Positions 1 to 6,859 of a stretch of 12,635 nt of DNA are shown here, one piece after another. Where the stretch lies: NCBI GenBank assembly GCA_002389265.1, contig DGOD01000338.1, forward strand, positions 1 through 12,635, given 5' to 3'. Under the pieces are notes generated by a model. That model saw nothing but the letters and a program-made list of their open reading frames with translations, did no database searches and was not told the origin of the DNA. Positions within the stretch are counted from its first letter, which is position 1. Every line of letters begins with the position of its first letter. Both the position numbers and the translations under genes were made by a program. This stretch comes from Gammaproteobacteria bacterium UBA4475 (lineage in GTDB: Bacteria > Pseudomonadota > Gammaproteobacteria > Pseudomonadales > Azotimanducaceae).

Positions 1-882
1 TCCGAGCACGCCGACGCGGCTACTGACAGGCAGCGCAATATTGACGCCGGTCTTTACCCGGCAGATCAGGCACCAGAGCGAGCGAAATTATGCTTGTCAT
101 GTCATCTGGGCACGGCGGACAAATTCGCAAGCCACGATATCATGGGAGCAGGTCATCCCCGCTTAGCCTTTGAGCTGGACACTTTCGGTATTCTGCAACC
201 CGCGCACTACTTGGTAGACGAAGACTATCGGGCCGAAAAATGGTACGGCGATAGTTTAGTCACCTGGATTATTGGCCAGACACGAAGCACTGAGCAATCG
301 CTGAGTCTCATCGAAGCCCGGTTGGATAATGGCGGGCTGTTTCCCGAATTGGCGTTGTTTGACTGCCATACCTGTCATCATCCGATGTCGGAGCCGCGCT
401 GGCTGGCTAATAGAACTGGTCTGCCGCCCGGTAGTGTCAGACTTAATGATGCGAATTTTGTGATGCTTTTTGCTTTGGCACAGGTTGCCGCCCCGGCGCT
501 TGAAACGACGCTTCGACGAGAGCTGACGGCGTTACATCAAGCTGTCGCGCGACGTCAACCCTTGGCGAATTTGATCGCCTCTATTCGGCAGAACATAGCG
601 ACTATCGAGCGGAACGCGGTGAGCCAGGCTGGCCCAGGAATGCCTGAGCAACTATTGCGTGCTATTGCCGTTGCAGGTAGCGAAGATCAGTTTGCAGATT
701 ATGTAGCTGCTGAGCAGGCGACGATGGCGATTGATATGTTGCTGAATACCGCAAGCCTAAGAGATGAATTTCGGGCTTGGCTTGACCGGCTTTACGCAGA
801 TGTTAGTGATGAGGATGCCTATAACCCTGACGAACTGTTAGCGACGATGGTTGAATTTAAGAAGTTACTGTCGGTGAGATAG
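1..882 (+). CDS. Multiheme c-type cytochrome, C-terminal part (5' partial)
   Basis: The frame is open from the first base, so this is the C-terminal 293 residues of a protein that starts outside the window. Two CxxCH heme-attachment motifs are visible: CLSCH at visible residues 31-35 and CHTCH at 122-126. Between them lies a conserved-looking block, ASHDIMGAGHPRLAFELDTF, which resembles the cytochrome c554-like group of multiheme cytochromes. The last 160 residues have no cysteine-pair motifs and look mostly helical and soluble. Such proteins are exported to the periplasm, matured by the Ccm system and carry electrons, but the partner and the total heme number cannot be known without the missing 5' end. 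A TTG at 94 lies inside the first heme motif and cannot be the true start. The gene ends with TAG and is followed by a hairpin at 930-953. Family placement is from motif memory; the heme motifs are seen directly. Confidence 0.85.
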   Translation, partial: SEHADAATDRQRNIDAGLYPADQAPERAKLCLSCHLGTADKFASHDIMGAGHPRLAFELDTFGILQPAHYLVDEDYRAEKWYGDSLVTWIIGQTRSTEQSLSLIEARLDNGGLFPELALFDCHTCHHPMSEPRWLANRTGLPPGSVRLNDANFVMLFALAQVAAPALETTLRRELTALHQAVARRQPLANLIASIRQNIATIERNAVSQAGPGMPEQLLRAIAVAGSEDQFADYVAAEQATMAIDMLLNTASLRDEFRAWLDRLYADVSDEDAYNPDELLATMVEFKKLLSVR

Positions 883-929
883 TTCGCGCTTAATAGCCCT
901 GTTAGGGTCAATTGATAGGGTGTGTTTTT

Positions 930-953
930 CCCTAGGGGCATTAGTCCCTAGGG
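930..953 (+). terminator. Possible terminator hairpin after the cytochrome gene
   Basis: Two identical 8-base arms, CCCTAGGG at 930-937 and 946-953, flank an 8-base spacer. Each arm is itself a palindrome, so they form both a direct and an inverted repeat. The RNA could fold as an 8-bp stem, extended by a G-U pair inside. The tract after it (tatttgttggtt) is only moderately T-rich, while a run of five T sits just before it. Its position 48 bases after the cytochrome stop fits a terminator, but a protein-binding site is an alternative. Confidence 0.45.
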
Positions 954-1153
954 TATTTGTTGGTTACGCTATGACCTCTGGTCGAAACGCCTAGGCCGTC
1001 GCAGGATAAATCGAAGACCGGCGTGTTTCAGATGGTTTGTCATTTAGGTTGAATGTTCAGAACCTCTCAGTTGTTCATTGCCGAACTTACAGGCGATCAA
1101 GTGTTCAAATACTCAACAAGAGATATTACCGGCTGAGCCGAGGATGCGCGATT

Positions 1154-2332
1154 ATGATACTGACCAATTTACAGATTTGGGACGGCGTCGCAGACCAGCT
1201 GGATCCAGAATTTGATGGCGTTGAAGTTAAGGCGGGTAAGATCCAGCGGCTGGTCAAATCCGCAACTGTGACAGACTCTGCTGCCCGTGATATGGGCGGG
1301 CTGACAGTGATCCCGGGTCTGATCGATGCCCATGTGCATATGTGCCTTGATCCTGATATCAAGGATCCTTTCGAGCAAGATAAATTCACCGATGCTGAAC
1401 TGATCAAAAAAATTAAGGCTCGTGCCGTCCAGATGTTAAGTTGCGGAATTACCACGGCCCGTGACCTGGGTGGTGGTCGCTGGTTGGAACTGGCTGTGCG
1501 TGACACCATAAACCAAGGTGAGTTGATGGCGACACGCCTGGTCTGTTCTGGTCAACCCATTACTTCAATTCAGGGTCATTGTCATTTCTGGGGCGGTGAG
1601 GCGGCAGATCTGGAGGAGGCGCTGAGCGTCATGGCTCGCCAGATTGAACACGGCGTAGATCTCATCAAAATCATGGCCACCGGTGGTAATCTGACGCCTG
1701 GTTCGACCCCTCGGAATGCCCAGTTTGATCGGCAAACGATAGCCAGGATCGTCAGTGAAGCGCACTCCCATAACTGCCTGGTGGCGGCCCACTGCCATGG
1801 TACGGAAGGCATCGCCAATGCGGCGAGTGCCGGGGTGACGACCATTGAACATTGCTCGTGGGTGGGAGCCGATGGCTGGGGTCAAAATTATGATCCGAAT
1901 GCGGTGCTTGATATGTTGGCGAACGACGTCAGCGTGTCACCGACAATCAATGCGGGCTGGAAGCGGTATATTGGCAATCGAGATTTTGAAGCGCGAATCA
2001 TGGGTAATTTCGAGAAGCTGCGCGCAGCCGGAGTACGTTTGATCGCCTCAACCGATGCGGGTATTCCTGGCGTTTATCATCACCACCTGCCGTTGGCGAT
2101 ACCCGTCTTCGCACATTTTGCCGGTCTGACGGCTCCTCAGGTGTTGCGTGGAGCAACTAGTGAGTGCGCGCTCGCTATCGGGCTAGGTGATCAGGTTGGG
2201 CGTATTCAGGCTGGTTATGATGCTGACCTGGTGTTTTATGCCGATGATCCGTTGCGAGATCTCGGCGCTCTGGCAACGCCGGTCACTGTCATGGCGCGAG
2301 GTGTCTTTAGCGATCCAGCGAGTATTAACTAA
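1154..2332 (+). CDS. Metal-dependent amidohydrolase (imidazolonepropionase / Xaa-Pro dipeptidase-like)
   Basis: A 392-residue amidohydrolase-superfamily enzyme, a TIM-barrel hydrolase acting on an amide, peptide or cyclic C-N bond. The metal ligands can be followed in order: HxH in GLIDAHVHM (His60, His62), a lysine in DLIKIMATGG (Lys172, the position usually carboxylated in this subgroup), His213/His215 in AAHCHG, His233 in TTIEHCSW and the catalytic aspartate in ASTDAGIP (Asp301). The C-terminal GYDADLVFYADDP strand closes the small beta domain. No signal peptide is seen, so it is probably cytoplasmic. I chose the ATG at 1154 because GAGG at 1140-1143 lies 10 bases upstream and the protein then begins with the typical MILTNLQIWDG strand; 39 residues of upstream open frame look non-conserved. 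Its TAA shares a base with the ATG of the desaturase, implying co-translation. The substrate is unknown. Confidence 0.9.
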   Translation: MILTNLQIWDGVADQLDPEFDGVEVKAGKIQRLVKSATVTDSAARDMGGLTVIPGLIDAHVHMCLDPDIKDPFEQDKFTDAELIKKIKARAVQMLSCGITTARDLGGGRWLELAVRDTINQGELMATRLVCSGQPITSIQGHCHFWGGEAADLEEALSVMARQIEHGVDLIKIMATGGNLTPGSTPRNAQFDRQTIARIVSEAHSHNCLVAAHCHGTEGIANAASAGVTTIEHCSWVGADGWGQNYDPNAVLDMLANDVSVSPTINAGWKRYIGNRDFEARIMGNFEKLRAAGVRLIASTDAGIPGVYHHHLPLAIPVFAHFAGLTAPQVLRGATSECALAIGLGDQVGRIQAGYDADLVFYADDPLRDLGALATPVTVMARGVFSDPASIN

Positions 2333-3300
2333 TGCCAATAGACCCTCTGTCACAGCAGGCGGTGCAGAAACCGGGCGATATCTTCAGCCAACAGGAGATT
2401 CGTCAGTTCAGTAGACGCTCCAATATCAAAGGCGTGCTACTGGTCGCTCATTGCTGGGCGACTATCTTGCTGGTCTGGGTAATCTGCAGCCTTTGGCCCC
2501 ACCCATTAACGATTATGGTGGCAATGCTAGTGGTTGGCAGTCGACAGTTGGGTTTAGTTATACTTAGCCACGATGCCGCGCATCATCTATTGTTGACGAG
2601 TCGTCGAGCCAATGATTGGGTTGCCGAGTGGCTGTTAAATCGCCCTTTGCTGGAAGCCAGTGTCGTGCCCTATCGACAGTACCATTTTGCTCACCATCGC
2701 TACACTCAGCAATCAGCTGACCCTGACTTGTCTTTATCGGCGCCATTCCCCACCACTCGGTCCAGTATGAAGCGTAAATTCTTCCGTGACTTAACTGGCC
2801 AGACGGGCTGGAAGCAGCATTCGGCGACCATTCGAGAAGCCTTTACCGCGACAGATGGTGACGCTATCGACTGGTCAGCTGGGCTACGGCGATTGGGCCC
2901 TAATCTGTTGATCAACAGCGTGTTTCTTGCCGGTTTTTGGCTGGCTGGCCAAGCTTATCTTTACTTGCTGCTGTGGGTGGTACCCTATTTAACTTGGGAG
3001 TTGTTGGTCGCGAGAATCAGGAATATCGGCGAGCACGGCGTTGTGGTCGACAACGATGATCGCTTGCGCAATGCCAGGACAACCCTGGCGAGCCCGCTGG
3101 AGCGCCTGTTGTTGGCGCCCTATTATGTTAACTATCATCTTGAGCATCATCTGTTGATGTCATGCCCCTGTTACAATTTACCCAAGGCGCACCAATGCCT
3201 GATTGAAAAGGGTATGGGGCCTAGGATGGAGATACAGCAGGGTTATTTGGAGATACTCAGGCTCGCAACTTCGATCCGAGAACCTGCTAAGTCAGCCTGA
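2332..3300 (+). CDS. Fatty acid desaturase-family membrane di-iron enzyme
   Basis: A 322-residue integral membrane protein with the three histidine boxes of the membrane desaturase/hydroxylase family: SHDAAHH (His80, 84, 85), HFAHH (His118, 121, 122) and YHLEHH (His269, 272, 273), with a further conserved-type histidine in NIGEHG (His235). These ligate a di-iron centre that uses O2 to desaturate or hydroxylate a lipid-like substrate. Hydrophobic segments lie near residues 34-56 and 58-80, and in a pair spanning about 191-227, which places the boxes on the cytoplasmic face. The start ATG overlaps the amidohydrolase stop (TAATG, 2330-2334), so translation is probably coupled. Length and motif order are normal for the family. 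Whether it is a true acyl desaturase, a carotenoid-type hydroxylase or an oxygenase for the amidohydrolase pathway cannot be told from sequence. No clear terminator follows. Confidence 0.9.
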   Translation: MPIDPLSQQAVQKPGDIFSQQEIRQFSRRSNIKGVLLVAHCWATILLVWVICSLWPHPLTIMVAMLVVGSRQLGLVILSHDAAHHLLLTSRRANDWVAEWLLNRPLLEASVVPYRQYHFAHHRYTQQSADPDLSLSAPFPTTRSSMKRKFFRDLTGQTGWKQHSATIREAFTATDGDAIDWSAGLRRLGPNLLINSVFLAGFWLAGQAYLYLLLWVVPYLTWELLVARIRNIGEHGVVVDNDDRLRNARTTLASPLERLLLAPYYVNYHLEHHLLMSCPCYNLPKAHQCLIEKGMGPRMEIQQGYLEILRLATSIREPAKSA

Positions 3301-3454
3301 CATTGATGCTCGTCAGATAATGGGCACGTGGATTCATCGAGACGCGCCAAATGCTGGGTGCCTGCAAGGGTTCCATAGCGACGAGCGCCGGAATCAATAA
3401 CTGGCCGCCGTGGTGAGCGTAGCCTTCAGGGCACTCAATGGGGCTCTGGCCCAC
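3287..3454 (-). other. Doubtful 55-residue open stretch, in frame beyond the small gene
   Basis: After the stop of the 60-residue minus-strand gene (TAA CTC TAG) the same frame stays open to a TAG at 3287-3289. From a GTG at 3454 it would encode 55 residues including PEGYAHHGGQLLIPALVAME, and it overlaps the last 14 bases of the desaturase gene. The composition is protein-like, but the start has only a weak TAGG eight bases upstream. It could be chance, a tiny coupled gene, or the remains of a longer C-terminus cut off by stops. I do not recognise it. Confidence 0.2.
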
Positions 3455-3469
3455 AGCGCTGGCCTAGAG

Positions 3470-3652
3470 TTACTCGTACCAGACGGATATCAGGTGGCAT
3501 GGTTGAGCGTTTTCGGTATTGTCGGTCATATAGCTTGACTGGGCGATAGAGAATACGCTGATCAGCTCTGCATTTTCGGCGAGCCAGTCGTTGATTTCTA
3601 CTTCACTCTCGTGAGCCTGAGAGACTCGTTGGCGAAAAAGTCTGACTTTCAT
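3470..3652 (-). CDS. Small protein of unknown function (60 aa)
   Basis: An ATG-started 60-residue gene, the only minus-strand gene in the left half. The strongest support is a textbook ribosome binding site: AGGAG at 3661-3665, read on the minus strand, 8 bases before the ATG. The product starts MKVRLFRQ and continues with an acidic, probably helical SEVEINDWLAENAEL, then a strand-like ISVFSIAQSS and a final CHLISVWYE strand. This helix-then-strand layout is reminiscent of tiny alpha/beta proteins such as the Cse60 group, but that is a loose resemblance, not an assignment. There is one cysteine, no signal peptide and no membrane segment. A plausible promoter lies at 3685-3714. It faces the desaturase gene and diverges from the SDR gene, so it is probably its own transcription unit. 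Confidence 0.65.
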   Translation of the reverse strand: MKVRLFRQRVSQAHESEVEINDWLAENAELISVFSIAQSSYMTDNTENAQPCHLISVWYE

Positions 3653-3952
3653 CGGTTGTTCTCCTGTCCTTGGATTACCCGGCTATATTACCGATACTTC
3701 GCCAGATTCATCAATGTGTTTGTCTGTCTTGACAGATCTTTCAGGCCTAATGGCAAGACCGGCCAGAGTCTGTATACTTCGTCGATAGATTCTTTATGCT
3801 GTGATTCGGCCAGCAGCTTTTGTGGGCGTAATGGCGAGTGTGACGGGGCAGCACAATCTGCCGAGGGTCGGCGTTATACAGGATCGTTCAAATTAGTCAT
3901 CGGTACCGTCATGGGGTGCCGTTTAAGCATTGGCAAAAACGAAGGAAATAAC
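3653..3952. other. Divergent intergenic region between the small gene and the SDR gene
   Basis: Three hundred bases without a convincing gene. The left end carries the ribosome binding site and putative promoter of the minus-strand small gene. The rest must hold the SDR promoter if that gene is not read from upstream. A TTGACA at 3729-3734 and TATACT at 3773-3778 are both present but 38 bases apart, so they do not form one promoter. The open frame that runs through here into the SDR gene has no family-like sequence and is treated as non-coding. Confidence 0.5.
3685..3714 (-). promoter_or_regulatory. Putative sigma-70-type promoter for the small minus-strand gene
   Basis: Read on the minus strand, TTGATG (3709-3714) and TAATAT (3685-3690) are separated by 18 bases. 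Each matches the sigma-70 consensus at four of six positions. The start of transcription would fall near 3678, leaving a leader of about 26 bases that contains the AGGAG ribosome binding site. The match is modest and is supported mainly by its position. Confidence 0.35.
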
Positions 3953-4720
3953 ATGCAAAATATTTTTGATCTCAGCGGTAAAGTCGCAGTGATAACCGGT
4001 TCCACCAAGGGCATCGGTAAGTCAATAGCCGAACAGATGGCTTTGCAGGGTGCGACGGTGGTTGTTTCCAGTCGTAAAGCCGACGCGTGTGAGGCAGTGG
4101 CGGCGGAGATCAATACCATGGTCAAAGATGGTCCCGGCAGTGCCGTCGCCATTCCTTGTCATATTGGTGACAAGGATCAGTTGCAGCAATTGGTTGATCA
4201 GACTCATGATCGGATTGGTGAAATCGATATCTTGGTGTGTAACGCAGCAGTCAATCCATTTTATGGTTCCATGGCGGATATACCTGACGCTGCCTTTGAT
4301 AAAATTTTGGCGACCAACGTCAAATCCAACCATTGGTTGTGCCAAATGGTGATCCCTGAAATGGTTGCTCGCAAGGATGGGGTCGTTATTATCGTGTCTT
4401 CTGTCGGCGGCCTGCATGGCAGCTCTGTATTGGGAACTTACGGTATATCGAAAGCGGCGGATATGCAGTTGGTGCGCAATATCGCCAGCGAATATGGACC
4501 TAGTAACGTCCGTGCAAATGCCATTGCGCCTGGGCTGGTGAGAACCGACTTCGCGAAAGCCTTGTGGGAGAACCCCGAAACCTTGAAGGCGACGACAGCG
4601 AATGCAAGCTTGCGAAGAATTGGTGAGCCGGAGGAGATAGGCGGTGTTGCGGCCTTTCTTGCCTCAAAAGCCGGTAGCTTTATGACGGGCCAAACCATCG
4701 TTGTAGACGGTGGCAGATAA
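3953..4720 (+). CDS. SDR family NAD(P)-dependent oxidoreductase
   Basis: A 255-residue classical short-chain dehydrogenase/reductase, a soluble enzyme interconverting an alcohol and a ketone. The Rossmann cofactor motif is TGSTKGIG (residues 15-22). The structural NNAG motif appears as CNAAV (96-100). The active-site set is Asn122, Ser150, Tyr163 and Lys167, the last two in YGISK. Arg41, just after the second strand (VVVSSRK), suggests NADP(H) rather than NAD(H). The C-terminus FMTGQTIVVDGG is standard for FabG-like members. I chose the ATG at 3953 because GAAGGA at 3941-3946 sits close upstream and MQNIFDLSGKVAVITG is the usual beginning; 114 residues of upstream open frame show no conservation. 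It stands alone, 108 bases before the carboxypeptidase gene. The substrate is unknown: 3-ketoacyl, sugar or steroid-type substrates are all possible. Confidence 0.93.
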   Translation: MQNIFDLSGKVAVITGSTKGIGKSIAEQMALQGATVVVSSRKADACEAVAAEINTMVKDGPGSAVAIPCHIGDKDQLQQLVDQTHDRIGEIDILVCNAAVNPFYGSMADIPDAAFDKILATNVKSNHWLCQMVIPEMVARKDGVVIIVSSVGGLHGSSVLGTYGISKAADMQLVRNIASEYGPSNVRANAIAPGLVRTDFAKALWENPETLKATTANASLRRIGEPEEIGGVAAFLASKAGSFMTGQTIVVDGGR

Positions 4721-4739
4721 AGATCTGAAATACCTGTGT

Positions 4740-4760
4740 CAGCGCCGCGAGCCGGCGTTG
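4740..4760 (+). repeat. GC-rich hairpin after the SDR gene
   Basis: CAGCGCCG (4740-4747) and CGGCGTTG (4753-4760) can pair over 8 bases with one G-U pair around a 5-base loop. No T-rich tract follows, so an intrinsic terminator is not supported. It could stabilise the SDR transcript's 3' end or be a chance hairpin. Confidence 0.3.
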
Positions 4761-4828
4761 GGCGGTGTCTGGAAAATGTAATGCTTTGTGGTTAGGATGA
4801 GTAGGCTTTTGGTAGAGGTAATAAGTCG

Positions 4829-5791
4829 GTGAACAGACGCGGGGTTCTTAAGCTATTTTCGGCAGGGGCGGTAACGGCACTGGTAGGGCAAGTGGCGTGG
4901 CACGTGCGTGATACGGCTGAGCCTCTGCTCTATGAAGATATTGTCACCAACCCGCAGGAGATGGCCCGGTCGATTCGGTATATGACGACGCGAACGCCGG
5001 ATTCCGGCGCATTACTCGATATGTTTAAGGCCCACAAGAGCCAAGCCATGCTGGCTGAAGTCGGTCGTGAAGAACGCTATCGACAGAAGATGTTGAACTT
5101 CGAACAAGCGCACCAAGATGATGTGTTTTTGGCAGATAATCAGTATCAATTTGTGGTCTCCGCCTTCAGTCGACTGGGGCGGCTCCAAACGCTGGTAGGA
5201 CATGGTAACTTCAACGTTATCGGCTTTGATGAAATGCTCCGACTCAGCGTAAGGTACCCGGTCGTTGGGGAATTCCCCCCGGCCGAGGTGGCATTTCTGG
5301 ATGAGTTATTCTCTAGTAGCGCGAAGCGCTATGGTTTCTTTGGCGAAAAAGTAATCAATGAACTCACCGCTCAGATTCCCGAACGAGAGCGGGTGAAAAT
5401 GCCGGGGACCGGGCATTTTCTATTCAAGGGTGATTCGCTACAGGTGTATAGCAAGCTCCAAAAGGATTTGGGCCAAAGTGTGATCTTGACATCGGGGATT
5501 CGTAGTGTCGTCAAACAGACGCACCTTTTTCTGGCCAAGACAATTCAGGCGAAAGGGAATCTGTCGCTGGCTTCACGCAGTCTGGCGCCACCAGGTCACT
5601 CCTTTCATGGTGTCGGTGACTTCGACGTGGGTAAAGTGGGTCTTGGCGCTAGTAATTTCACCGATGTTTTTGCTGAGACTGCGGAGTTCCAACAGTTGGT
5701 GGATCTTGGTTATGTCAGTATGCGTTATCCAAAAGACAACCAGCTTGGGGTCCGTTACGAGCCTTGGCATGTCAAGGTTGTGAGCACTTAA
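4829..5791 (+). CDS. VanY/LAS-type D-alanyl-D-alanine carboxypeptidase family protein
   Basis: A 320-residue protein whose C-terminal third matches the zinc D,D-carboxypeptidase (VanY, LAS) family. It has LTSGIRSVVKQ (220-230), then the ligand block PPGHSFHGVGDFDVG (254-268, His260 and Asp266 or the neighbouring His257 and Asp264) and EPWH (Glu311, His314). The family trims the terminal D-Ala from peptidoglycan stem peptides. The leader MNRRGVLKLFSAGAVTALVG has twin arginines before a hydrophobic core, suggesting Tat export to the periplasm or a membrane anchor. Residues 30-200 show no domain I recognise. The start is GTG with AGAGG at 4814-4818, 10 bases upstream. The spacing between the first two zinc ligands is one residue shorter than in the usual SxHxxGxAxD motif. 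Peptide cleavage is inferred from the family; the motifs are seen. Confidence 0.82.
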   Translation: MNRRGVLKLFSAGAVTALVGQVAWHVRDTAEPLLYEDIVTNPQEMARSIRYMTTRTPDSGALLDMFKAHKSQAMLAEVGREERYRQKMLNFEQAHQDDVFLADNQYQFVVSAFSRLGRLQTLVGHGNFNVIGFDEMLRLSVRYPVVGEFPPAEVAFLDELFSSSAKRYGFFGEKVINELTAQIPERERVKMPGTGHFLFKGDSLQVYSKLQKDLGQSVILTSGIRSVVKQTHLFLAKTIQAKGNLSLASRSLAPPGHSFHGVGDFDVGKVGLGASNFTDVFAETAEFQQLVDLGYVSMRYPKDNQLGVRYEPWHVKVVST

Positions 5792-6068
5792 GTTCGCCCG
5801 AGTTCGATGTAGGGCAGCGCTGTCAGTCGTAAATGCCTGGCGTCAATAATCGGCAAATAATTAGTCATCTATCGCCTAGTGGAACCCATAACGCAAATAT
5901 TTTGCTGTCAAAGGGAGAGGCATACTGTCCGCTGCCACTAGCATCAGGCAAGTTTCGTCAATCCGCTACGGTTGCCTTGTTTATTTTTGATCGAGAAGAT
6001 GCCAAGGTGCGCAATCTTAGCAGCGTGATGTGACACATTAATCATTAACATAGTCTGGGGAGCAAAAC
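5792..6068 (+). other. Intergenic leader before the DUF1499 gene
   Basis: A 277-base gap between two co-directional genes. A 66-codon open frame from an ATG at 5833 has no good ribosome binding site and no family-like sequence, so I do not call it. The last 45 bases are AT-rich and contain the inverted repeat TTAAT-C-ATTAA, a plausible promoter-proximal element, but no -35/-10 pair with good spacing stands out. The ribosome binding site GGGGAG (6057-6062) belongs to the next gene. Confidence 0.4.
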
Positions 6069-6812
6069 GTGGAATCAACGAAGTGGTGGAGTAAATTCTT
6101 TTTAGTGACCAGCATGGTGGCTGTGGTGCTGTTGTTTGCCAGCCCTCTAGGTTACAAGTATGGCGTAGCCGAATTGATGCCTTCTTTTGCATCACTCCTG
6201 TTAGCGCTGACGCTGGCAGTCATAGTCTTTGTTGGCGGCTTGATTATGACCGTTGTCGCAAACCGTAAGGGACTGATCCGAGACCGTCAATTTTTGCTCG
6301 TTGCTGTCGCCATCAGTCTGATTCCCATGATTGCCATGGCCCCCCCGATCGCCAAGGTTCGCTCGGTTCCGCCGATACATGACATCAGCACAGATGGGTT
6401 AAATCCGCCGACTTTTGATGTGGTAATTGGTTTACGGGCCGAGGCACCGAATGATCTCGAATATGGCTCCGAGCAAGATTCTGCGGCAGCCTTGGCGAAG
6501 CTCCAGCAGGCTGCCTACCCACAAATCGTGACCCTGGAATCGGATCTGTCAGTGCCAGAAGCGGTGGCGCAGGCAGCATTGGTACTTGCCCAACAAGATC
6601 TTGAGGTCGTGAATGTTGATGTCGACAACGGTCGTGTGGAAGCGGTGGCGACGACCTTCTGGTTTGGTTTTAAAGATGACCTGGTGGTTCGAATTCAGCC
6701 GACTCACACGGGCAGCAAGATTGATGTGCGCTCGGTTTCTCGAGTGGGTCAGAGTGATCTGGGTGCAAACGCGGCCCGAATTGCAAAATTCCTTCAGGCA
6801 TTTAACCAGTAG
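6069..6812 (+). CDS. DUF1499 domain membrane protein
   Basis: A 247-residue protein with three predicted membrane helices (about 9-27, 40-63 and 75-92) followed by a soluble DUF1499 domain. The domain is recognised from VPPIHDISTDGLNPP (100-114), the QQAAYPQI segment (146-153), the FWFGFKDDLVVRI strand (197-209) and the closing block DVRSVSRVGQSDLGANAARI (219-238), all typical of the family. The biochemical role of DUF1499 proteins is not established. The start is GTG with GGGGAG at 6057-6062, six bases upstream. The gene converges on gatB with only 30 bases between the two stops, and it is separated from the carboxypeptidase by 277 bases, so it is probably transcribed alone. Confidence 0.85.
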   Translation: MESTKWWSKFFLVTSMVAVVLLFASPLGYKYGVAELMPSFASLLLALTLAVIVFVGGLIMTVVANRKGLIRDRQFLLVAVAISLIPMIAMAPPIAKVRSVPPIHDISTDGLNPPTFDVVIGLRAEAPNDLEYGSEQDSAAALAKLQQAAYPQIVTLESDLSVPEAVAQAALVLAQQDLEVVNVDVDNGRVEAVATTFWFGFKDDLVVRIQPTHTGSKIDVRSVSRVGQSDLGANAARIAKFLQAFNQ

Positions 6813-6835
6813 GTTGACTCGCGACTGGGTCAGCT

Positions 6836-6859
6836 AGTGGCTTCAGTCAAGAAGCCGCT
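6836..6859. repeat. Hairpin at the convergent DUF1499/gatB boundary
   Basis: AGTGGCTTC (6836-6844) and GAAGCCGCT (6851-6859) can form a 9-bp stem with one G-U pair and a 6-base loop. It overlaps the last codons of gatB. No T-tract follows on either strand, so it is not a standard intrinsic terminator. It could still slow polymerase or protect 3' ends at this convergent junction. Confidence 0.35.

Noticed and set aside
1037..1153. Upstream extension of the amidohydrolase frame (39 residues)
   Set aside because: The sequence does not resemble the family's N-terminus, while the ATG at 1154 has a good ribosome binding site and gives the typical first strand.
3729..3778. TTGACA and TATACT as an SDR promoter
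   Set aside because: The two hexamers are 38 bases apart, and neither has a partner at 15-19 bases.
3611..3952. N-terminal extension of the SDR frame (114 residues)
   Set aside because: It overlaps the antisense small gene and has no recognisable domain; the ATG at 3953 has GAAGGA upstream and the canonical SDR opening.
5833..6033. 66-residue plus-strand open frame
   Set aside because: No ribosome binding site, no family-like sequence and a large minus-strand frame over the same region; probably chance.
6836..6859. Hairpin as an intrinsic terminator of DUF1499/gatB
   Set aside because: No T-rich tract on either side; kept only as a hairpin.
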